64,000 bases of DNA from Fomitopsis serialis (lineage: Eukaryota; Basidiomycota; Agaricomycetes; Polyporales; Fomitopsidaceae): assembly GCF_022376445.1 (NCBI RefSeq), contig NW_025955011.1:186001-250000 (forward strand), given 5' to 3'. A program made the translations under genes and the position numbers. Below, in pieces: positions 56,759 to 64,000 of the stretch (positions within the stretch are counted from its first letter, which is position 1; every line of letters starts with the position of its first letter). The notes beneath the pieces were generated by a model. The model was not told the DNA's origin and ran no database searches. It saw only the letters and a list, made by a program, of their open reading frames with translations.

Positions 56759-57242
56759 TGAGTGGGCAATATGTATTTCTTGATAACCTGAATCCTGAGC
56801 GTGCATACATATATTCGCCGTTCGGGGCGTATATCTCGGGCACAAAGCTACTTACATGGATGATGCCGCGGCATACGGACCCTCTTATAAGTGTAGAGTC
56901 CGTTTCGGACGTTGCGTAAAGGCTAGGGCACTATGTTTTCATGTATGCATCTTGTGTCCAGCTGAGTGCATGACATCCCCGACGCGGCTCGAGCTGCACC
57001 CGCAGAGGATCAGTTATTGCGTGCTTGAGTGCCCCGGGAATGAGTATGCTAGACGGCGATGTCGGCTACACGAACCGTATATCGGCACTCAGAGCAACAC
57101 CTAGCTGATGCTTAAATTGCCAAGCACGCATGAGCGGGCCTTCACGTTACGATTGTCATTCACAATGGCACGCAGCAATGTACACGATGCGTACGACAGG
57201 CGAATATGCATCGCATCAGCCCCACGATCATGCTACGTCCGC

Positions 57243-57790
57243 TCAGTCAAGTTCATCTACCTCGAAGCCGCGCCCGAACAGCTCGCCGTCGAGGTCATAC
57301 TCCCGGCGATGGTGCTGGCCTCGCGCCCCGTGCCCGGCGCCGCCGTTCTGCCTCGAACCACCGGTGGCCCTGAGCCACCGTTCGGATGAGGCGGATGAGG
57401 CGGATGGGACGGACCAGGCGGAGGCCCGGACCAAGGCCCGCCCGGCCTCGGTATCTGCAGATTCGCGTGCGCCTCTCTGAGCAGCCGGTGGTTCTCCTGG
57501 TCCCTCTGGCTCTGGACACTCGCAGCGTGCGGCTTCGGCGGTGCGTCCTCAGCGGTTTTACGTGCTTCGAGGTCCCGAGAGAGGAGGTCGTAGTAGTAGC
57601 CGCGCTCCATCAGGGCGTCTTGGAGCTCACGCTCAACCATGGAGGCATCCTCGGTCGCGCGACTGTTACTACATGCTCAGCCATGAGATCAAATTCAATA
57701 GCGAGGGGCTCACTTGGTGATCGGGTGAGCAAGCGCGGGAGCTGTGGCCACCGCCAAAAGAACAGTAGAGGCCAGTGTAGAGTAGCGCAT
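57243..57790 (-). pseudogene. Small secreted protein with EVDELD tail (copy 2), frame break in linker
   Basis: The start at 57790 gives the signal peptide MRYSTLASTVLLAVATAPALA. The second exon reads SMVERELQDALMERGYYYDL, LSRDLEARKTAEDAPPKPHA, then a Pro/His-rich linker. The C-terminal EYDLDGELFGRGFEVDELD lies in another frame, so one indel is needed in the repeat-like linker (about 57330-57430; GATGAGGCG units on the plus strand). The signal peptide, the VERELQDALMERGYY helix and the tail agree with copy 1. Predicted secreted; function unknown. Confidence 0.6.
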
Positions 57791-57989
57791 GATGTCTTGT
57801 ATGCACTGGGATCGTTACGAAGGAGGAACGTGAGTCGTTTCAAAAGAGAGCGAGGCTGGAGGGGTGCAAGGGTGAGCGCAACATTCAAACTGCCACCGTC
57901 GGAACACTTACTTGCCGGCAACCTACTCGGTGAGCTCGAAGGAGAAGATGAACTGGGGTGCGATAGGCATGCTCCTTGTATACGTACGC

Positions 57990-59350
57990 TGGTATGCGTG
58001 GCTGTGGCACTGACTTGCGATCACAGAAGCGATCCCAAGATCTTGCGCCGTTCATCTGCGATCAGGTCCATCGCAGGCGTATATGAGGCAGTCTTGATCT
58101 CATATTCTACTCTGTAGGTTAGCGAGATCATTTAATGATGGTGAGTAGGCGGACCTGTTGAACGTCGGTCGTAGTGCTCCATAGAATGCATGAGTAAGTA
58201 GTGCCAGTAAGTATCGATCTAAGTCGACCAAGGTACAAGGCTTAGTAGTTTCGGAGCGAGGTCAAAGGGTTACTTAGCCGGGCATCGCCATCGTCTCCGT
58301 GTCATGTACGAGAACTGGTCTGCGAAATGGAATTGGAAGGGCCAGGGCCCCGTGTCCAGTGCCTCTTGTCCTGTAACGCTTTTGTGTGGAATGTACGGCA
58401 GGCGTCGCCCTGTGCCGGACTTGCGCATCTAGTCCGAGTCAACGTTACAGTAACAGGAAAAATTAGAAGGGAGCGATCGCTCTGACGCAAGCATTCGTGT
58501 CGTACAATCCGAACGTCTACTTACACGAGTTTTGGTCTCATTGCTGTCGGTAATCGCGTGGCTGGTACTTGCGGAGAGGACGCATCACAACATGAGTATG
58601 TGTACTGTGCTCCTAAATACCAGAGAGCAATCAATAGGACAAAGAGGACGTACGGTGTGCCTATACTCAGCAGGCAGATGCGCCGTAAACATCATTGATC
58701 TCTCACCCTCGTCGAGAAAGAAGCCCATCGTGTTGAGTTGTCGCGCCCAGGGTACTCCTTAAGATGGCCAGCCGAGCGGGACTTGTTTAGCGGCGGCTGG
58801 GAGATGAGCACCACGAGTGTGAGAACAAACAAACGGAACGACGGTCGACGGGCGCGAGTGTCCCGGGCACGGACGATGCTCGAAGGGCAATCGCGTGAGG
58901 TAGGTACATCGAAAACCTCCTGTCTATATACCTTTCCCTTATCCGTTCTCGGCCAGGTTTTATCGCGACACAGCTTGCGAGCTCGTCCCTAACCTCATGC
59001 TCCAACAACGAGGTACGACGTGCAGTCCCCTCAAGTTATGAGCGACACGCTGACGGAGAGGCCGTTATTAGTATAGACCTGCGAAGGCGGAGAGTGCGAG
59101 TCCGGGAAGGGGTCAAGGTCACGGTGTCGAATGTTCGGGAGCAGTGGACAAGCGTTGAGATCGTCAGAAGGCATTCACAGGCAGATATTGTCGGGCGACG
59201 CTTCTCTTGATCCGTCAATTCCTGTGTAATTTACGAAAGGCGGCGGCTGCATTAATGCGGCTGAGAGTAGTGCGAGTGTGTGGCGCGACGAGTCAGAGGT
59301 CGCTCTGACGCGTCTGTGGCTGAAGCCCGGCTCTTGCCGACGCGTTCACA
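57990..59350. repeat. Duplicated non-coding block, copy 2
   Basis: Aligns with 41640-42630, in the same order relative to the secreted-protein gene, ending at the left arm of the hairpin. Confidence 0.75.
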
Positions 59351-59424
59351 GAACGACTCGCACCAAGGTGCCGGTGAACGCCTTTGCGTCTCGGCAAGAG
59401 CCGAGATTCAGCCACAGACGCGTC
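59307..59424. repeat. 118-bp imperfect palindrome (foldback element)
   Basis: The arms 59307-59340 and 59391-59424 are inverted copies of 34 bp with two mismatches (left arm GACGCGTCTGTGGCTGAAGC...). Pairing partly continues inward through GCGTTCAC to the centre GCACCAAGGTGC. It joins the two duplicated block types: the left arm alone is found at about 42575-42625, the right arm alone at about 53903-53953. Confidence 0.85.
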
Positions 59425-60480
59425 GTGCGGTTACGCGTTCCATACACTACCATTCACAGTGGCAATGTACCTCTCTTGCAACGCAGCATACATTCTCTCG
59501 CTACTCGTATCTGCGTGTGCGAAAACAACGAACTCAGCGAGTCGCCCTGCTGGTGATTCAAGTATGTGTTCGTACCGCTCCGGCGGTTCAATGCTGGTAT
59601 GCAACTCGCAGAGTCGTGATCCAACCGTTACTCATCCACATACATAAAACCTGCAGGCCTCGGGATTGAGCGACCAGGAACTTATGCCGTAGTTCAAGGC
59701 CAATTCACGCTACAGTCCCGCCAATGTCTAATGTAACATCCTCGTCCTCGGCTGGTCCTGAGCCTGTGTCGACCGTCGACGCGATGGACCTGGATGCGAG
59801 AGTCACAGTGGACGTGAAAGCGCAGATACAGAAGCCCCGCTGCGCACAGGGCAAGGCTGTTGTGGACATCCGACGCGTGTGTGAGAACGTGCAAGCGGTG
59901 CGTCGCGTCATGCTTTGCTCAGCGCCGAGATGAACTTGAAGTATGGCAATATGTTAATTGTTATCGCTCCACCCCAACGCACATAGGGACTGGAAACCGC
60001 TAAGTTTGCGCGAGATAGCAGACGTCAGCTACGCTCGTCAGATCCGCCTCGAAGTCGCACCCTAAAACGACACCTACCCTGAAAGCGAAAACATACGTCT
60101 GTTGACGGCCTGTAATTTAAACCCAGTAAGAAGCCCGAATATCGGAGCCTGATCTCATTGAAGAGAGACTCCCTCTTCACCCTCGTCGACAGCGTTGATG
60201 CGCCCTTCTGAACTCGGGGTATCCAGCGCTATCACGCGACTTGGACGGGACCCAGAAGCGACATCCGGACGCTTTTCACTGGTTCATCCCACCGTGGCTC
60301 CTTGCTCATAGGTCTCGTCGTGGCTAACTTCTGCATTCGGCCGCATGATGCGTTCCGTGTCATCCTCGGATAGCCCGAGCGATGCATAACCGGTGACTGG
60401 TGAGTCCATAGTGAAGCGATAGTTCGGCTTCAAACTGACTTAGACAGATACATAGCTGGTGTGCAGATCAGCCCAGCCCA
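59390..60480. repeat. Duplicated block upstream of amine oxidase copy 2
   Basis: Aligns with 53900-54890. It contains a small plus ORF (59724-59933, MSNVTSSSSAGPEP...) that has no counterpart frame in the other copy and is not called. Confidence 0.8.
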
Positions 60481-60499
60481 TATCGGCAACCGTGGGGCT

Positions 60500-62700
60500 C
60501 TGCGCCTCAATCATGGGACAGCCACAGCCCAGCGTCACAGTCGTTAATTGTACGAGATCCCCAAGTAAGTCTTGGATCCAACTCGTCTGTCACTGAAATC
60601 ATTAGCAAGCGGAATTGACCGCCTCGCCCCTGCACCCGTCAACCTCTGGGCCTCCCTCACCGTTCCGGAGACGACCGCGATTGCCCACTGGCCCGGCGCG
60701 CATGAACGCGCGCTCAACCTCACCCCCGGGACATCGGCGCACATCTCCGACAACTACATTGATCACATCGGCGCACGGCGCCCCGCCAAAGCCGACGCGC
60801 TCCAATATCTCGCGGACCCGCGGGGCATCACGCCTCCCGACCGCTACGCACGAAGGTGCAGGATTACCTGGTGAGCCCGCTGCCGGTGAGTAGCAAGACA
60901 AGCATGCGCACTTTGACGGAGGTTCACCACCGGCCAGAGGTGCCGTACAACGCGCGCAGGTACACGACCCTTGCGGAGGTCCAGCCGATCCTGATCGATG
61001 TGATGCCCAAGATTGCGAGGCGACTCAGGTGAGCGTGCTTGCTGTTCTATGTTCTTCGCGTTTGACGGGCGTGTGCAGGAACTGCTCGGCGGCCTCGCGC
61101 TCGGCCTCGCGAACGACACCTTCGCCGGAGGCGCGACGGGCCCGCTGAGCTTCGACGGCTTGTTCCGGCGGGGCTGGATCAACTGGCGGCCAAACGTCCC
61201 CGGGCCATACCTCCACCCCGTTGGTGTCTTCCTCTACATCGACATGACAGGCACGGACCCCAAGGAATGGGAGTTCCCAAGGTGAATCATATCGAAGAAC
61301 GCAGCGTTCGAAGCGCGCTAGCTGATGCGCTGTGCAGATCGTATACAACCACCAGGTGTTCGAGTCACGGTCTGTAGACAACTTCATGGGCGTGTTCCAG
61401 AACGGGACGCTGAAGCGCCTCCCCCCGCGCCCGGACAGCCACGACGTCGACTGGACGACGTCCAAGCGGCCCGACAGCACCCGCGCGACCTGGATCATCT
61501 CTTCGGGCCGCGGTCGGTGTCGTTTGCTGGGCCGCGCCTCCAGGTGGACAGGTGCGTGTGCGTGGCGCTGGATCCGCGCATATTGTGCTAAACGGGCCGA
61601 CAGCAAGACGCAGTACGTGAGCTAGATGGGTCCGATCGGTGACCGTCTGGGGATATACCTCGGCTTCGACCGCGACATGGACCTCAGCCTGTGGGACGTC
61701 AAGTTCCGCGGCGAGCGCGTCATCTACGAGGTGCGCCTTCCGTTGGTTCGCTGGAGGGCGGGAGTGTATGCTGAGAATGGAAATGATTACAGCTCGCGCC
61801 CCGGGAGGCTATCGCTCAGTATGCAGGCAACGACCCGATGCAGAGCATTACGGCTTGGCTGGACAGGTTCTTCGGTATGGTGAGTCTGCGTCGCACTCTG
61901 ATGCGTGCGGCGGAGGGCTAAGCGATGCGTAGGGCTGCTCCGTGCGCGACATGCTCCCTGGGTATGGCTGTCCGCATGAGGCAGTGTTCCTCCCCGCGAC
62001 GACTACCAGCTTCGTGGGCTCCATCACACGCGAGAGGCGTGTTGTTTGCTGAACCTCATTCAGTCCATCTGACTCGTGAGCTTCAGAGCTATTTGCATCT
62101 TCGAGCACGACTCGGCGCGCCCGATCACGCGCCATATGGGCTACTCGGAGGCGGAGTTCGGCGCTGTGCGTGGGTACAACCTCGTCGTGCGCTCGATCTC
62201 GACTGTGGGCAACTACGACTACCGTACGTCGTGCCTGTGGAATGTATTTTGCACTGCAGCTGACATGTCATGCAGTGTTCGACTACATCTTCCACAGCGA
62301 CGGGACGATCGAGGTGCGCTTGTCTGCCTCGGGCTACCTGCAAGGTGGCTTCTGGGAGCCTAGTCCAGAGGGTGAAGGTACCGCCATCCGGGACGCGACC
62401 AGTGCGTTTCTCGACGCATCCATCGTGCCATCCGACTGACATCCGCATCTCACCTTGACAGTGGGCTCGCTGCACTACCCTGTGATCAACTACAAGATCG
62501 ACCAGTGGACGTCGCGGGCGAGAAGAACTCGCTCCTGGTCACGCACGCGCACCAAGAGGAGATCGAGCAGCCGTGGTCCGAGGACGACTGGGGGAGCACG
62601 GTACTCCAGCAGAAGATCACGCGGACGTTCGTCGAGACGGAGGACGACGCGCTGTTGAAGTTCCCGTACAACTTCCAGGGCGATGACACGTCAACCGGCT
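60500..62700 (+). pseudogene. Copper amine oxidase copy 2, C-terminus lost
   Basis: Longer than copy 1 and still with most catalytic exons. In order: VNLWASLTVPETTAIAHWPG, ISDNYIDHIGARRPAKADAL, YLVSPLPVSSKTSMRTL, ELLGGLALGLANDTFAGG, LFRRGWINWRPNVPG, LYIDMTGTDPKEWEFPR, YNHQVFESRSVDNFMGVF, IYLGFDRDMDLSLWDVKFRG, APREAIAQYAGNDPMQSITA, WLDRFFGM, RDMLPGYGCPHEAVFLPA, RAICIFEHDSARPITRHMGY, the cofactor site STVGNYDY (TPQ Tyr codon at 62214-62216), FDYIFHSDGTIEVRLSASGY and GSLHYPVINYKID. The copper pair, normally H-x-H, reads HYP here. A base is lost near 62503 and the gene ends after NFQGD, without the last third. One intron has a GC donor. Inactive relic. Confidence 0.85.
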
Positions 62701-62719
62701 CTGCTACTCAGGGCACGTG

Positions 62720-63735
62720 CGCGGGAGGCTATGAGACGACCGCCTTGTTCTTCCTGCGCCTGCATTGTCCACCCATCTCCCCCAGCGTCCGTACCGCTAC
62801 CCACTCGCAGACTGCCGAATCAGCCGACTTACGACTCGGAACTAGGACGCCGTCTGCGCGATGCCGCAAAAGCGGTACGTTTTCTTTTTTAAGGCCCCTC
62901 AGACTCTGCTGGGACTGACTGGCAGCCGTTGCCAGTATAGACCGGACACGTTCATGTACACCAGAGCCACGCACCCAGTCGGATCTTTCCTCAGCTCCCG
63001 GATTTGTACGCATCTGCAAAACCTTTCGGTGTCAACATCCAACCGAAGAAACGTCCGTCGCCAGCTTACCCCCGAAGACGCTGGCAGCAACAGCCGTTCG
63101 CCGTCAATGTCTCGAGGGCCGCCTTCCGCTGAAACGACCGACTAACTACCGACCACCTCCCGAGTGTCTCATCCGTGCCGTGCTCACTGACATTCTTCAC
63201 GTCGCGCGGCCATCGACTACGAACTGTAGTCTGGGCGATGGCTTGAACCGCAGAGACCACTCGGTGATCCGTACACGAGCCAACCTCTCCACCCCTCGCG
63301 CCCGAAGCTCACCCTTCACAGACCCCACACTAACTTCACGACCTCGGCCGCGCATTCCTTCAACTCCCTGAGTCCTCAAGCTCAAGATCGATCTTCGCGG
63401 CAGCAACGTCCTCAAATACACTCTACGCTCGTTGTCCCCGCAAGCCGGCCTCGACAGCAATGTGCCCGACAATTGGTACGGGCAGCACCCACCCACCCTG
63501 AGGTTCAGCGCCGTCGGGATCCATGTAGACTTTCCCCGTCATGCTGAACATCCGCTACTCTAAATGTTTGGCCTGTATGATGTCAGCATGAGCAACACTT
63601 TGCTGATGATCTAGTCGCCAAGCACGCATAAGTGAGTGTTCAGGTTACGATTGACACTGCAAGTGATGCGCAACAATGTACACGATGTGTACGACAGGCG
63701 GAGATACATCGTAACGGCCCCACGATCATGCTAGT
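62720..63735. other. No supportable gene; end of duplicated unit
   Basis: The amine oxidase sequence stops at about 62700. The 63405-63570 segment is related to 40565-40745; one frame reads GLDSNVPDNWYGQHPPTLRF, but the gene is not recognised. Confidence 0.4.
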
Positions 63736-63739
63736 CCGC

Positions 63740-64000
63740 TCAGTCAAGCTCATCTACCTCGAAGCCGCGCCCGAACGGCTCGCCGTCGAGGTCATACTCC
63801 CGGGGATGGTGTTGGGCTCCCGCTCCCTGTCTCGAGCCGCTGTTTTGTTGAGGCGTTTGTTGAGGCTGATGACTTTGCTCAATCTTTTTCTGGTGATGTT
63901 CCGCGGTCGCTATAAGGATCGTCGCCCCCTTCTCGCGTACCCGTGCCTGCGCCTCCCTCGCGGCGCGGTCCACAGCCCTTTCCGATCTAGGCATGTGGTG
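63740..64000 (-). CDS. Small secreted protein with EVDELD tail (copy 3), partial at window end
   Basis: The minus ORF ends QHHPREYDLDGEPFGRGFEVDELD, matching copies 1 and 2 (only a short part is quoted). Upstream it differs: RAAREAQARVREKGATILIA and a Gln/His-rich linker. The 5' end lies beyond the window. Its flank at 63590-63735 aligns with 40770-40925 and 57105-57260, including CCACGATCATGCTA, so it begins another unit of the tandem duplication. Confidence 0.55.
   Translation of the reverse strand, partial: HHMPRSERAVDRAAREAQARVREKGATILIATAEHHQKKIEQSHQPQQTPQQNSGSRQGAGAQHHPREYDLDGEPFGRGFEVDELD

Overview
The window looks like nuclear DNA of an agaricomycete basidiomycete, probably a wood-decay polypore relative. 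Evidence: genes cut by many 45-70 bp GT-AG introns, DUF6533-type membrane proteins, small 10-cysteine thaumatin-like proteins, copper amine oxidase and alkenal-reductase paralogues, and a Ty3/gypsy chromovirus. There are no bacterial-style operons. This is an accessory, duplication-rich region: many genes are tandem copies, fragments or frameshifted.

Layout. 0-10.3 kb: the 3' part of a DUF6533-like membrane protein gene, then three thaumatin-like genes (1564-2264 minus, broken; 6401-7084 minus and 9619-10305 plus, both intact with the same four-exon structure). 10.6-17 kb: a minus-strand tandem array of three NADP-dependent medium-chain reductases (PTGR/LTB4-dehydrogenase type). 17.4-25.5 kb: a C2H2 zinc-finger gene, truncated P450 and D-amino-acid-oxidase-like genes, and a disordered putative nuclear protein. 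26.8-40.2 kb: one complete, recently inserted LTR retrotransposon on the minus strand. It has 194-bp LTRs that look identical, a 5-bp target duplication (GCGTT), gag, protease, pol with an integrase chromodomain, and a third ORF. That ORF appears interrupted by a nested 3.7-kb insertion carrying host gene fragments, including a CBM21 domain. 40.3-45.3 kb: a secreted disordered protein and a fourth reductase copy (frameshifted). 48.2-48.8 kb: a hypothetical gene. 49.7-52.1 kb: a sharply bounded, AT-rich, almost CpG-free island holding an apparently intact DUF6533 gene. 53.9-64 kb: a decaying tandem duplication of copper amine oxidase and secreted-protein blocks, with a reductase relic and a 118-bp hairpin.

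The most interesting system is the retrotransposon. Its protease and pol ORFs lie in one frame, separated by a single UGA followed by CUAG, the best known stop-readthrough context. Gag and protease overlap in a -1 relation. An exact copy of its polypurine tract lies inside the third ORF. The second notable object is the CpG desert around the intact DUF6533 gene. Single-base indels, several at homopolymers, break many otherwise good genes, so true pseudogenes and assembly errors cannot be separated from this sequence alone.
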